Assembly: GCF_033568475.1 (NCBI RefSeq)
Contig: NC_133121.1
Location: 131,782,375-131,846,374 of the forward strand
Length of the DNA: 64,000 nt
Direction of reading: 5' to 3'
Origin: Henckelia pumila
Taxonomy: Eukaryota; Streptophyta; Magnoliopsida; Lamiales; Gesneriaceae
The notes beneath the pieces are model-generated. The model was not told the DNA's origin, searched no databases, and was given only the letters and a program-made list of their open reading frames with translations. The position numbers and the translations under genes are program-made. Numbering within the stretch: the stretch's first letter is position 1; each line of letters begins with the position of its first letter. Of this stretch, positions 1-17,542 are shown piece by piece.

Positions 1-42
1 ATTGCAAGGAATGAGAAAACAGACATTCGTAGTAGAAAATAC

Positions 43-5557
<5,515 letters not shown>

Positions 5558-6158
5558 CTGTACTGCAATAGGTCTAGTGGAAGTAGAATATTCCGGCGGC
5601 GGAGAATGAATCGGGGAAGAAACGCCTGTCCGGAGAGAGGAAATCGGGTGGAATGCGATTCAGTCAACAGGATGATGATCAACCAAATTATTGTCAACCA
5701 ATATTTAATCACACTTCTTTCCAATTTTTTTATTTTTTATTTTTTAACATATGGTGTCGATTTACAAAAAAATCATCATTCTTTTATTAATGGGTAACTA
5801 TGCACTAAGTTTCAAGTGATCACATAAATTTTTTATTTTTTTTTTTAAAAAATGATTTTGACTCAAACAGGAAAAAAAAATTGAAGAAAATATGAGAATA
5901 TTGGAAAAGGCATGAAGATTATTCTGCACCATGAAAGTTATATACGAAATGATTAAACTAGATAACAAAAAGAATAGTGTCATGTTGATATATCAAAGTA
6001 GATATTATGATTTACGAGATGTTCAAGTATTATAGAACAATAAAAATTATACGTATCAATAAGAAAATAAAGTAAAAAATATATTACCACAAAAATGCTA
6101 AACAAATGTAAGAGTTCATTTGGGTTGATGGATTTAGCAAAATTTCGATTATAATTTT
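5558..6158. other. 5' flank of the SCD2-like gene
   Basis: This stretch lies upstream of the minus-strand SCD2-like start codon. The first 100 bases are GC-rich and probably 5' leader; the remainder is AT-rich with poly-T and poly-A runs. No clear TATA box and no second gene are seen. Confidence 0.4.
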
Positions 6159-6568
6159 ACGCAGTGTTTGGTACAAATGATTAGGTAGGTTTGTTTGTAA
6201 TTTTTTATTTAATCCATTGTTTGGTAGGATTTTTATTAAAACAAGCTAATCTAACCTAGAAAGGATAAAGTTGTTTTATAGTAGGTTAACTAAACCCTCC
6301 TCTCACCCTAGTATTATTTATCCTTGTTTTTATCTTACTCATAAATTCCATAATTATCCTTTCCCTCCAATCTAAAATTCACTCATCTAATAAAATATAA
6401 ATGGTATTTTTGGCAAAAAATTTTAAACCAATATTTAATCTTATTCCTAAAAATTAAACCAAACACAATACTATTTTTAACACAAATTATCAATCTTTAT
6501 TTATCATTTCTTTTATCATTCATTTAATAATCATTCAATAATCCTATCAATTGAACCAAACACTGCGT
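6159..6568. mobile_element. Small TIR element (MITE), superfamily unresolved
   Basis: The ends are inverted repeats: ACGCAGTGTTTGGTACAA on the left and, read on the other strand, ACGCAGTGTTTGGTTCAA on the right, with partial similarity continuing inward. The 410-bp interior is AT-rich and non-coding. The flanking octamers ATAATTTT and ATTGTTTT match at 6 of 8 positions, so a decayed 8-bp hAT-type duplication is possible but not proven. Confidence 0.6.
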
Positions 6569-8234
6569 ATTGTTTTTGATTAAACAATAGACAAATTTTA
6601 AATCCCACCTTATTTTTAACACATTAACGGTACAAATTATAATGAATTTTAACTGACAATATGAGTGCGTTTGGAAGAAGTTAGAAGATAAAAAATGTTA
6701 TTTTTTTATAAAAAAAATTGTGTTTCATTGTTTCAAATGTGTTTGGGTAGATCTGCAGTGTTTTTAAAAGCACTTATTTAATTCAAAATATGATTTTTTT
6801 TAAAATCTCATATTTATAGCTTTCCAACTGTTTTTTTTTTTATAAATCAACTAAAAAAAATTTCTTCCAATCTATTTATCCAAACACATAATTATTATAG
6901 TTTACTTAAAAAAATATTTTTAAAATTCAACTTTAAAAAACACTTTTAAAATTAAGCAAAATGTTTATTAACCAAAATGGCCTTATATAAATGTGTAAAT
7001 GATAAATTTGAATTTCATGATGCTAATTTTAAATTTTAAACAACAAAATATATTTGAAATATATTCCTCCAAATATATAACTTAAAATAGAATTAAAATC
7101 AATTTTATTACAAACTTATTAAAAAAAATACAAAATGAGTTCTAAAAAAAAACAAAATGGCCCGGCGCAGCTTTCTGGCCCAAAATAAATAAAATGTGGC
7201 CCAATTTGAGTTATTATTGCTTAATCAAGCCCAATCAATTTTGATCCAAACCAAACTATTTCTCTTGTCATCACAAGAGGGTGGCTGCTTGTTTTGTAAT
7301 TCAACTTACCTATTCAATAATTCGCGTGTACATAGTTTTTTTTATTAATTTATGTTTCAAAAAAAAAAATTGTATAGTTATTTTTAGAATATACTAAAAT
7401 AAATTTTTGTAATAACTTTTATCGAAAAAAAAGGAAGATATATTTTGTCCATACATTGAGAAGATCAAGATAGTTAAATTACTTGGATTGATGTATTATT
7501 ATCTAGCATATATATGAATTTGAAATTACACATCTTTTCTATTTGAAGATGTTTTATCACTGTCTTCATACGAATGTTGACTTGGATCAGATTATCTTGT
7601 TTGACCTGTTAAGCGAATAGTTGCATTAACCTTATACGTTTTGTTTATGCACTATTGTTGAGTTGCGGTACGAAGGATTCGGTTTGCATGAGTCAATAAA
7701 AGTCGATCAAAATTACTATGTGAAAACGATAATATTTAAAATGTGACTATTGCAAATGTATCTCATCCTTGAAAATACACTAATAGCAAAATTTCAAAGC
7801 ATGCTATATTTATCATCATGATGTTATTTGAAAATTTGTCTTGAAAGCTTGCCACTACTTAACAATACCATTAGTCATCATCCCAGTCAAAATCACATGT
7901 TAAATGTTTGAAATTGTCACAAAGTTGACTCGATTTTGCATAAATATTTGCATCCTAGCCTGCACGTATATCACGATGTCGATATTAATTAATAAAATCA
8001 GTAATATTAACACTCTATAGTAACCAAGTGATTGATTCTACAAACATAAAAAGGGAAAATGGTTTAATATTTTCATATTAAATTAAATTTTCAAAATTTT
8101 TATTTTGGTATACCAACTTTTAATTTTCGATTGTTTTTGTCCAATTGTTGACGTGGTAGCGAAAAAAAAATGACGTGACCGGAAAAATATATCGCAGCAT
8201 GGCGAAAAAAATTGACATGCAATGTTGTCACGTT
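6569..8234. other. AT-rich intergenic DNA, no gene seen
   Basis: No supported coding region. A second stretch at about 6665-6895 begins with GCGTTTGGAAG and ends with CCAAACACAT, which is reminiscent of a decayed TIR element but too weak to call. At 7158-7240 there are three GGCCC/GCCCA motifs of the site II kind in an otherwise AT-rich context, far from any start codon found here. Confidence 0.4.
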
Positions 8235-8567
8235 AGCAATTTGATCAAAAATACCGAAATGTCGTCGTATCGTCTTTATCGTACCGAAAAAAACCGTATA
8301 TACCGAAAATTTCGGTACAGTATGATATCGTACCGAAATAAGATTTTTAAATTTTCGGTATACCAAAAAAAAATCGGTATATACGGTATCGATATGATAC
8401 CGCGTATACCGATATTTTTTTAAAAAAAACAGTTTAAAAAATCAATATACACGGTATGATACCGATACCGCACCGAATTTCGGTATTTGATACGGTATCG
8501 ATATGAATTTATGTTATACCGAAATTTTCGATACGGTATGCGGTATACGATACCGAACCACCCCTAA
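8235..8567. mobile_element. Decayed MITE rich in CGGTATACCG-type repeats
   Basis: The segment consists of many overlapping short palindromes of the type TACCGAAA and CGGTATACCG. Its right end, read on the minus strand, is TAGGGGTGGTTCGGTATCG, nearly the left end of the element at 14871. The left end resembles the other terminus of that element (AAAATACCGAAAT). No clean target duplication is seen, so the left boundary is approximate. Confidence 0.55.
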
Positions 8568-10570
8568 TTATTAGGGTTGGGACAAGAAATAATGGCTGGG
8601 GCCAAATAACTTTATCAATTTTATCGATAAACATCAACAATTAAATGTGCAATATTAATGTGATAAATGATCACGTGTCCCACTTCACATACATATAAAA
8701 CTAGATTCAAAGTTTTAAAAATCACTTAGACCGAAAGTAGCTATCCTTTTTCTGTTTTGAAAGGAAGAATAGTCAACTTAAATGAAGGTCAGATTGTTCA
8801 TGCTGATAATTTATTCGATTAATCTACAGTGAGAGTATTATCCTCCATAGTTATATGTATATCCAATGGTTCGATTCATACTCGACCAAATATACTCTCG
8901 ATCATGTGATATATATAATGTATGCACCCATATAAAAATATATATTTGATATATTATATATATATTATCGTTCTCCATGGACAATTTTTCATGTGATGCA
9001 ATGTATGAGAGTCACACATAGAATAACATATTGTGATCATGTTGTGGATTTGTATTGAGGGTAATACTCCAACTATATATTGATCAAATGTTCACAATGG
9101 GCAACATATATTTTTCATGCAGTACTGTAATATGAGGGCGCCCATATATAAAATTATGTTTTTACTCTTTATGTACGTTGAATATACAATAGAGATATTA
9201 CCTCAATGTAGCATCGAATGAACCATCTATATTTGTCTCGTAGAAATAAACTCGTGTACACTAATTTTTGTACTAGAGGAAGCATATATACCAATTAATT
9301 AAGATATATAGGTTTCACGCGAAACAGTCTTACAAATGACATGAAGTGAGAATTAATATTATTGACATAATAATATTATTCATTAATTGAGACTGATCGA
9401 AGATCATTTAATTAAATCAACTCAACAAACATTCTCACAAGAATTATTATATTACATTAAAATCATATGGACATTATCTGTACAATATCACACAATAAAA
9501 TGCATCCACGAAATCTATTGTTGCATGGGAATGCAACTAACATCGTACATTGGAAGACTGAGAAAGATCATGATTTAATAAGATGGATCGGATGATATCT
9601 TTGTTGATACGAGACTTTTGGGTAAAGTCCAAATACAAATCTACGAGGACTTAATTACACCCAAAATTAATAATATCATATCATATAATTGTAAAAAAAA
9701 AATACGAGTTTTGTCACTCAATAAGTGCATCATAGTCATGGCCTAATTGTGCTATATATGTGGGTGGAAACAAAGGAGGTATTGAAGGCTCAAATTGCGT
9801 CATATGAGTACTGGAGTTTTCGGATACTAAAAAAAGAAAGTGATTCAACGCAGTGAAAGGGAGTGCCGTCAATTGGAGTGTATGATTCTCCATATTTAGA
9901 GGATGGACTGATGAGTTTGAAGTGAACTAGTGATCAGACCATTCGGACCATGAGAATAGTTGCGGTACTTTGTTTGAAGAAAAACTGATTGTTGGGAATA
10001 TAACCAAAACATTTTTAATAAGATGTGTGAATTGAGAATAGTCAAAAATCGCGTAGTCAAATCTTTCATGTCAATTATAAATATATATAAATATTCAAAA
10101 ATATACAAATAAAATAAAACAAAAATAAAATAAAAAGGAAAGGAAAGGTAGGAAAGGAGTCAAGGACGGAGACGAGTCTCCTAATTATCAATCTCCTACG
10201 CAACTAAAATGAGCACAAATAATTTTTCATTAAAAAAAAAATCAGCATAAATAAAACTAGCTATAATACGTCCGTACCTATCCTGCATGCCCAACCCCCA
10301 CTACTAAAATTTAACACAAATAAAATAAAATACGCACGTGTTCTTAGTTTTTCATGAGTTGAATACACTTGCAAAAATTTCATATTTTATGTATATAATG
10401 TGGCCATATCTTCAATTTCTAAGATTCCTTCTGCTTCACCCAATAGAATATTTACAAGTACCTAAAAAACTATACATATAAAAACACATTCCACGCTGCT
10501 TTCGATCACGAAACTGATTTTTATTCCATTTCCACTTTTTCATTGGTCGGTCCCATATTCCCCATTCTCA
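8568..10570. other. AT-rich intergenic DNA upstream of the Nudix gene
   Basis: No coding region is supported. Short palindromic AT tracts are frequent. A G-box CACGTG lies at 10335-10340 and a second CACGTG at about 8672. The first is close enough to the Nudix gene to be part of its promoter, but this is inference. Confidence 0.4.
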
Positions 10571-10573
10571 AAT

Positions 10574-10583
10574 CTATAAATAG
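10574..10583 (+). promoter_or_regulatory. TATA-like box, distal candidate for the Nudix gene
   Basis: The sequence CTATAAATAG is a consensus-like plant TATA box, about 310 bp upstream of the Nudix start codon. It would imply a leader of about 280 nt. The nearer box at 10808 is an alternative. Confidence 0.4.
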
Positions 10584-10807
10584 AGAAATCCCTGGCCGTG
10601 GAATCATAGGATCTTAATTAAATATGTACAAACAATATTGTTACCGAGAAATAATTTATTAAAAAATATATATATTATGACACACACTATATATTTTCCC
10701 AGCAATTTGATACAAAGGATACTATAATTCTGGTACACATGCAGTTGCGAGCTCCGATTCTTCCGGTGATATCTCAATGTCTTCAACGTACGGAAAAGGC
10801 CACCTTC

Positions 10808-10817
10808 TATAAATAAT
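10808..10817 (+). promoter_or_regulatory. TATA-like box, proximal candidate for the Nudix gene
   Basis: CTATAAATAA lies 84 bp upstream of the Nudix start codon and is followed by a pyrimidine-rich patch (CTCCCTCTGTTTC), a common plant core-promoter arrangement. It would give a leader of about 50 nt. Confidence 0.5.
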
Positions 10818-10891
10818 AGACTCCCTCTGTTTCATAGAAATTTTTTCTTTTAAATTTTTTTTTTTCTGGTGGAGAAGTTGGAATAATTAAG

Positions 10892-12060
10892 ATGATGCAA
10901 ATCAACGCGATCGCGTCTTCGCCCCCTCGAACGGGGCGGCATTTGCAGCGCTACGATCGGGGATTCCGTCAGGTCGTCGGGTGTGTGTTTCCGAATCCAC
11001 TTTCAATCTTGGCATGTATTTTGGATTGATTTGTTAATTTTGTTGGATTTCTTTGATATTGTTGATCATGTATTTGTTTATTGGATAGCTTATTTGATAT
11101 GTTCAAATATATATATTGCAGATGTATTCCATACAGGAAAAGGAAAAGCAACAAATCAACCCCAATATTGGATCAGGGGACCACGATTGAAGACTTGGAG
11201 ATCCTTTTGATCAGCTCTCAAAAGAGCCCAAACATGATGTTCCCTAAGGTACATGTACATCATGTTCTTCCAGGAGAATCTTGTGGGCGTCGAAAAAACG
11301 ACACAAGAATTTTGTAGAATATTCATGATATGTAAATATATAAGATCTAAAGTTCGACATGTTTGTTTGCCATAAAATTCATTAGGGTGGTTGGGAACTT
11401 GATGAGGATATCGAATTGGCCGCGTCCCGGGAGACCATCGAGGAAGCCGGCGTGATCGGCTTGCTGGAGGTTAGGATTAACATTCCATATTCATGTTGAA
11501 TCAAATTAGCATGATGTTTTCGAATTACCAATGGATTTCCTAGCTAGGATTTTATTTGGTGCACATTGGCCTGCTGCAGGATAAATTAGGTGAATGGGTT
11601 TTCAAGAGCAAAAGCCAAGATAAATATCACCAGGGATCCATGTTCCCCTTGTTGGTGACCCAGGAGTTGAATGATTGGCCTGAGAAGAATGCCCGCCAAC
11701 GAATTTGGGTACATCTTATAATAAAAATATTTCTATTTTTTTTTTTTCGTGCTTTCATTCCATGAGAGTTACAAGAATTATAAAAAATAATATTTTTTCA
11801 TATGTCTGAGTCGAATCCGTTAAGACAATCCATGCTATGATGCAAGACGAGTTTTGAAGTGTGTCGTATGCATACAATTCATTCCACAGATGACAGTAAA
11901 CGAAGCAAGAGAAGTATGTACACATCCATGGATGAGGGAAGCTTTGGAGGTCTTCGTTCGTCGGTTCGGAAGGGAGGAAGAGCCATTCACCTTCTGTAGA
12001 TTACAGTTCTACGTAACCAAGGAATTAAGACTGAGCATTGGAGCTCAAAGTTCCGAATGA
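10892..12060 (+). CDS. Nudix hydrolase (NUDT4/17/18/21-type)
   Basis: Five exons with GT-AG introns and matching phases give a complete 199-aa protein: 10892-10980, 11122-11248, 11386-11469, 11580-11708 and 11890-12060 (stop TGA). The Nudix box is encoded at the start of exon 3 and is intact: a GGWELDE start, then REtIEEAGV, fitting G-x5-E-x7-R-E-x-x-E-E-x-G. The RQVVGCIPYR segment across the first intron and the FPKGGWE segment across the second are typical of the small plant Nudix group. Such proteins cleave nucleoside diphosphate-linked or inositol-pyrophosphate-type substrates; the substrate cannot be read from the sequence. No clear transit peptide is seen. The first of two adjacent ATGs is taken as the start. 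Length matches the family. The strength of the Nudix box makes the class assignment firm; the subgroup is from memory. Confidence 0.92.
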
Positions 12061-13404
12061 AAAGCAGATCGGAGCCGCCATTCGGAGGGGCTCGACACTT
12101 GTTTGCTTGAAGATTGAAGTGTTCCTAGGGTAGAGGGTAGAGAACACATATACAAAGTGTATACGTACACCATTGTTTTATTCGTTGATCTTTTAGTCAA
12201 TATGGCTTCCTCCCCCTTTTTTTTTTTTTTTTGAGTTGAAAGAAAGAAAAAAAAAACATTATTCTTTTGTTTGGCCCGAATTTAGGACCTAAATTTGGGG
12301 AAACCGACTGTGGTCTGGGCTACTTGCTAGTTACAAAATCGTATCAGGTAATTTACTTTCTACGTCCAGAAATGAAAGAAAACTTGTACATTGCGTAAAA
12401 GTTTATATTTTATCAGAATTAAGACATTTGATTTGTTTTTTGAAGTTTACCAGTCTTTCTTTCTTAAACAATGTTTGATTTTTGTAATAGGCTTTGTAGA
12501 GTGAATATTATATATCTTGCATTTGGATTAAAAGATTTGGTTTAAATTCACATCGTTTGAAATACTAAATCTATTATATATATATTTTGACTCAAAATCT
12601 ATATCTGTAAATATAAACAGAAAAATATATTAAAAAAGAAAGCTAGCATTATTTTCCCGTTTCATCCAAAAATGCTAAAAGACATTGCGTAAATACAGAT
12701 AAAGATATGATCGAATTTAAATTTATAGTTAAAGATATAAGATTTAAGGCCTGTTGTCTTGGACATTAGTTATAAGACTAGCTAAGTACCATGTGAAAAT
12801 ACACAATTAACAAACAAGCGTTGAAAGTCTACAATGAGATTAATTATACAAGGTACAACAAAAGTTATAGAACACTATTATATTACTTATCCGTGTGCAA
12901 GTCGATTTTTTTGAGAATTAATCTCTTTTCTCCCTTCCGTAGACACCTTCTCACTCAAATCCCACTACAATAAGCCTACAAATACAATCAATGCCTAAAT
13001 CCCCTTCAATGCATGCCTGCATTTTTACCGAAAAAATCGAGCAGCCGTCAGCCGCACCAATAAATTAAGAGGAAACATCAGAAAACTAATACCTGACCGT
13101 TAAGTCTCAAGGTCGCTCTAATCGTCGTCTATCCATGAGGAGTAATGCTGATGGTTTGAGGATGGTCGGATTAATTAAACTATTTCATGATGCATTTATT
13201 TTAAAATTGCATTATTATTGTCGCAATTATCATAATTACATTTTAACATTTCGTGATCTATATGTTAAAATTTTTTATATTAAATAGTATATCACTCGTG
13301 ATATTATCTTTTGTTTTTGTTTTTGAATTTTTTTTTATTGTGTGTGTATATGTGTATGTATATATTATATATATATATGCAGCAACCTGTATAGGTAGGT
13401 TGAA
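12061..13404. other. 3' flank of the Nudix gene and AT-rich intergenic DNA
   Basis: The first 150-250 bases are presumably the Nudix 3' UTR. The remainder is AT-rich with poly-T and poly-A runs (12217-12260) and a TG/TA-rich microsatellite-like patch at 13340-13380. No gene is seen. Confidence 0.4.
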
Positions 13405-14125
13405 ATGATCCGCAAAACAATCACCATATTAAAAACAAAATATTTTCTTTGATCACGAAAAACATTATTTTAAATTTTGTTTAAATCAAATCGTATTTTT
13501 ATCTATATTTTAGAATATATAGTTAGACTCAATAGTCTATAATTCATAATATCACATATATAGACAAAACAACCGCCTTAATAAAAAACAAAAAATTAAT
13601 TTTGTTTGATCATGAAAAAGACTGTTATAGTTTTTGTTTAAATTCAATCGTTAATTTATCTATATTTAAAAAAAAATTAGTTTAAAGAGTTTATCACTCA
13701 TAATTGATAATACCATGTTTTTTAATCTATGTTGCATATATGCTTTTTAATCTATGTCGTGTATATGCATTACATATAGGCAAAACAATCTCATATTAAA
13801 AACAAAAATTAAATTTTGTTTGATCACGAAAAAAAACTATTGTAAATTATGTTTAAATTCAATCGAATTTTATATTTATTTTAAAAAATTTTGATTAAAT
13901 AATCTATCACTCATAATATCAATTTTTTTTTAAATTTCTATTGTGTAGATGTATAACCAGCAAAACTTAAAATTCAATCGTAATTTTATATATATTTTTA
14001 AATTAATTAATCTATCACTCATAATATCATTTTTTTAATCTCCGATCCGCTACGTATATTAATATCTGCTACGTATATGTGTGTATAGGTAAAACAACCA
14101 GATTATTAAAAGCAAAAATTACATT
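13405..14125. repeat. Degenerate tandem array, four copies
   Basis: A motif of the form CAAAACAAYC..ATTAAAAACAAAAATT followed by TTTGATCACGAAAAA and TTTAAATTCAATCG recurs beginning near 13412, 13564, 13779 and 14089. The spacing of about 150-310 bp is uneven because of internal insertions. Each unit ends with a variant of AATCTATCACTCATAATATCA. The array is non-coding and strongly diverged. Confidence 0.6.
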
Positions 14126-14862
14126 TTTTTAATCACAATATTATTAGATTGAAACGCTGAAAATTAAGATAATGCACTGGAGTATGTTAAGAGTACTGGA
14201 TCTTACTAGTGCCTCTACAATACTAAGAAATTAAGGCAAAGAATTTGTTACTTCTGGGATCAGATTGAAGACACTGCAGTACTTTAGACGAGAGGAGACG
14301 ACGTTGCTTTTGTTCCTTCAGGTTACATAATTGTTTTGTTTTATATATACATGAACTCAGTTTGTAGCAGGAATCCGCGCGCTTATGTTCGTGTTTCATC
14401 TCGATTCTTCTGTCACACAAATAGAGGTTTTTTTTGTCACTGGTTTAATAAAATTTTCACACTCCAATCCATTTAGGTGCTCTACTCCACTCTAATTAGT
14501 TGTCCAAAACATGACGTCTAACAACAAATCTTGGATTATGGAATGGTTGAAAGAGGACATGTAATTAGGGATCGACGATTGCTCCCCCGGCCACTATTCT
14601 GCATGTACATCCGTATAGAGCCTTGATCGATATGTGATACTCGAGCTATTTTTTAATCGTGAAATCACCAACGTATCAACTCAAAGTGATAATTTGGATC
14701 ATATATAGTGGCCGTACGTTAAACTTAAACTCGGCTTGCACAAAAGTTATAACCGACTCATTGGCATACTAAATATTGAAATTAGGAAATTACAGGAAAT
14801 CTTGGATTTGATAGTAGCTGGAATGGATGGACATCTTGTGGATACGTTGGCCAAATGTGGTA
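14126..14862. other. Intergenic DNA, no gene seen
   Basis: Ordinary AT-rich sequence. A 65-codon minus-strand reading frame at 14223-14420 has no recognisable motif and no splice partners, so it is not called as a gene. Confidence 0.4.
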
Positions 14863-14870
14863 GATATTAT

Positions 14871-15291
14871 TAGGGGTGGGTCGGTACGGTATACCTCGGA
14901 TACCGTATATCGTACCGAAAAAATGGGTATGAAATTTTTTCATACCGATATCGTACCGTATACCAAATATATCGAATTTTTGGTATACCGAACTTTTGGT
15001 ATACCGAACTTTCGGTATAACGAAAATCTATACCGTGTACCGATACCGAATTCAAAAAAAATTCGGTATACCGAAAAACATTCGGTATACCGGCAAAAAA
15101 GTCGATATATCGAAAATTTTCATATATATATATTTTAAAAAAAATTATTTTTCGGTATATACGGGTATACCGAAAAAAAAATTATCATACCGATACCGAT
15201 TTCGGTATACCGATTTTTTTAATAATTTTGATAATTTTTTCGATACAATTTTCCGTTATTTCGGTATTTCGGTATTTTGTCCTTATCCTTA
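14871..15291. mobile_element. hAT-like MITE with perfect 8-bp TSD
   Basis: The element is bounded by the direct repeat GATATTAT (14863-14870 and 15292-15299), an 8-bp duplication typical of hAT elements. The left end is TAGGGGTGGGTCGG and the right end, on the minus strand, is TAAGGATAAGGAC, so the termini are only partly inverted. The interior is packed with TACCGAA/TTCGGTA and GGTATACC palindromes and has no coding capacity for a transposase. Confidence 0.75.
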
Positions 15292-15299
15292 GATATTAT

Positions 15300-16545
15300 G
15301 GTCGAAGTATGTCTATTCTATTATTGTGGTTCGATCTTATGCGTGACTAACTAATGTTTGATCCGAAAGAGATGTGCTAATACATAGAAAGTTCTTCGGT
15401 ATGTTATATGATATATTTATTGAACTTTTCAAAAAGTTAAACATATATGATTGCTCTGTAATTGTTTTTTATTATGTTGAATTCGTAAGTTTGCTCCATA
15501 ACGTGATCGAGCCATGACCCATGATACAATATGCACTTCAAATTTCTCCTGCTTTAGTGGTATGACGAATTTAATTAATTGGATCAAATGTCACTTATGA
15601 ATCTGATCTTGACGATGATGCAAGCTTAGTTATTGATGCAATCCAAAAGTGGATTATTTGAAAATACAGAATCGGAAGGATCGATAAGATAATTTTGACT
15701 TATATAGTGAAAATGGTAAATCAAGTAGCGGATTTTTTTTTTAATCCTAATAGCTATATATGATTCTTTGATAGAAATATATGTAAGTCCAATATCTCAG
15801 TAAGATTTTTTTTGATAGAAATATACTTCGTGACAAGCAAGAAGAAGGAAAAAAGATCAAGTGGTATTGAATACACGAGGGTGTTTATAGTATAACTGTA
15901 CTTACAGACTCTGAAAGATTTAAGGAGATTCAAAAATTGATGAAAGGTGACATTAAAAATTTTAGATTATTAAAAAAACTTTTGGACGAGGAGAAAAGAA
16001 AACGAGTGTATTTTCTCATTAAATCATGATTATTCTAGAATTTTGTTTAGAAATTAACAAGTAAATCGGATGTTTCTTTGTTGATGTTTTGGTGTAACGA
16101 CTCATGACTATTCTAGAATTTTTGATATTTTTAGCTCATAAGGATGAATGTCATTCTAGTTTTATATGTTTGTTTTGTGGGAAAAATATTAATATTTTTT
16201 TGGACATTTGTTTATATAAATGTTATATCTATTTAAATAAATAAGGCGTGTAATTCATTTATTTTGAATTCGATATTAGTACTTTGCTATCACAATGCTT
16301 ATTTTAATTTCAAAATATATTTGTTAAATATTGGAAAGGTGTTACTATAATTTTTTTGACTGTAATGTTTTATTAAAATACCGATCTTATTAATTATAGA
16401 GTGATCTTACGAAAAATATTTCTTATATTAGTAGCATGATGAAAAAAGAATTATTAATCATTGCTTAATTTGATGGCTTTATATTGAAAATCAACTACTT
16501 CATATTTGATGGACATGATATTTTTACCTTATGAAATTTAATATT
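15300..16545. other. Intergenic DNA left of the retrotransposon nest
   Basis: AT-rich, no gene, RNA gene or repeat boundary seen, apart from the E1 target-site duplication that begins at 16546. Confidence 0.4.
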
Positions 16546-16550
16546 ATAAT

Positions 16551-17287
16551 TGATGTGCTTATCACAAAATGACTACTCGGAGATGGGTAAATTTCCCGAG
16601 CGAAAAAGATAAGTGAAGATACAAAATATATGAATATCTTATCTGTTTTGAGACGAAGCTCTACCCACCTTATTTTTTAGAGAGTTCGTCCTTCTTTTCT
16701 TGCCTTGCCCCCCAGGATGGGCTTTTATACTCGCCCACCCGGGTCCTCAATGATTACTGGGTATGGCCTTACTGACAACTTTTAGGGTGATAAGATGGTT
16801 ATCACGTGTGATTTAGACCCCCATAATTTCCGGACAGAGCCCATGCCTTTGGATCGTGTTTAGTAATGATTGGATTTGTGATTTGAACCTGACATACTTT
16901 AAATAAACATGGTCGTTTCCTGGCCCTAAAAATAGAAAGGCCGGGGCCCCACTGGTTTTCCTAATTTCCGAAGGCTTACTCCGGGAGGGCCCCTTACCCG
17001 GGTTCCTTTCGATCTCCTGTATCGGTCCGGATGCTAAGACCTCCCAGGTTAAGCCTTTTTTACAGATCCCAGGTTACTGCCCCCCAGTCCCGGGTTCTTT
17101 AATATGTCGTAGTTACACCATCCTCTCGAATCCAATCCACCCGGGGTATCGTCATCCCGGTTATGTGATATCATCACACTTCCTAAAGATAGTCGGGCTA
17201 GGACCTGCTCCGTTGTCCCGAGAGACTAATACCATCTTTCCGGGTCCAATCCACCCGGGGTATCGTCATCCTGGTTATGTGATATCA
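16551..17287 (-). repeat. E1 3' LTR (left)
   Basis: This 737-bp copy matches 45707-46576 apart from scattered substitutions and 133 bp fewer of the internal subrepeats near its outer (U3) end. It holds two copies of a 114-bp tandem subrepeat, beginning at 17131 and 17245. A TATA box, GTATAAAAGC on the minus strand, lies at 16731-16740 and marks the probable promoter. Confidence 0.85.
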
Positions 17288-17542
17288 TCACACTCATCCC
17301 GGGTCCTATCTCCTGGGGTATCTACCCGGGAGTCGCTACCCTTACGTCAGCCCTAGATGCTTCGTAGTGCGTCTGTCAGAGAATTTGTCAGACGTCGCTT
17401 CAGCTTCTTGAGCACGCTTTGCATATCTCTGCCGTTTATTTCAAAATACACGGCTCAGATTATTTTGGCCCCTTTTAGTATTTAATCATTCGCGACCCTT
17501 CCTTCTTCTTCTCATCGTCTTTCTTCTCGAACTCATTACCCT
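17288..17542 (+). other. Region between E1 left LTR and the opposite-strand gene
   Basis: This must hold the E1 polypurine tract for minus-strand transcription, but only a weak purine run (GGGATGAG on the minus strand at about 17293) is seen. On the plus strand it would be the promoter and leader of the opposite-strand gene. It contains TACGTCA (17344) and ACGTCG elements and a pyrimidine-rich leader before 17543. Confidence 0.35.

Noticed and set aside
6665-6895. Possible second TIR element next to 6159-6568
   Set aside because: Only GTTTGGA-type core matches at the two ends; no convincing inverted repeat or target duplication.
14223-14420. 65-codon minus-strand frame with basic residues
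   Set aside because: No signal peptide, Cys pattern or family motif that would support a small peptide gene.
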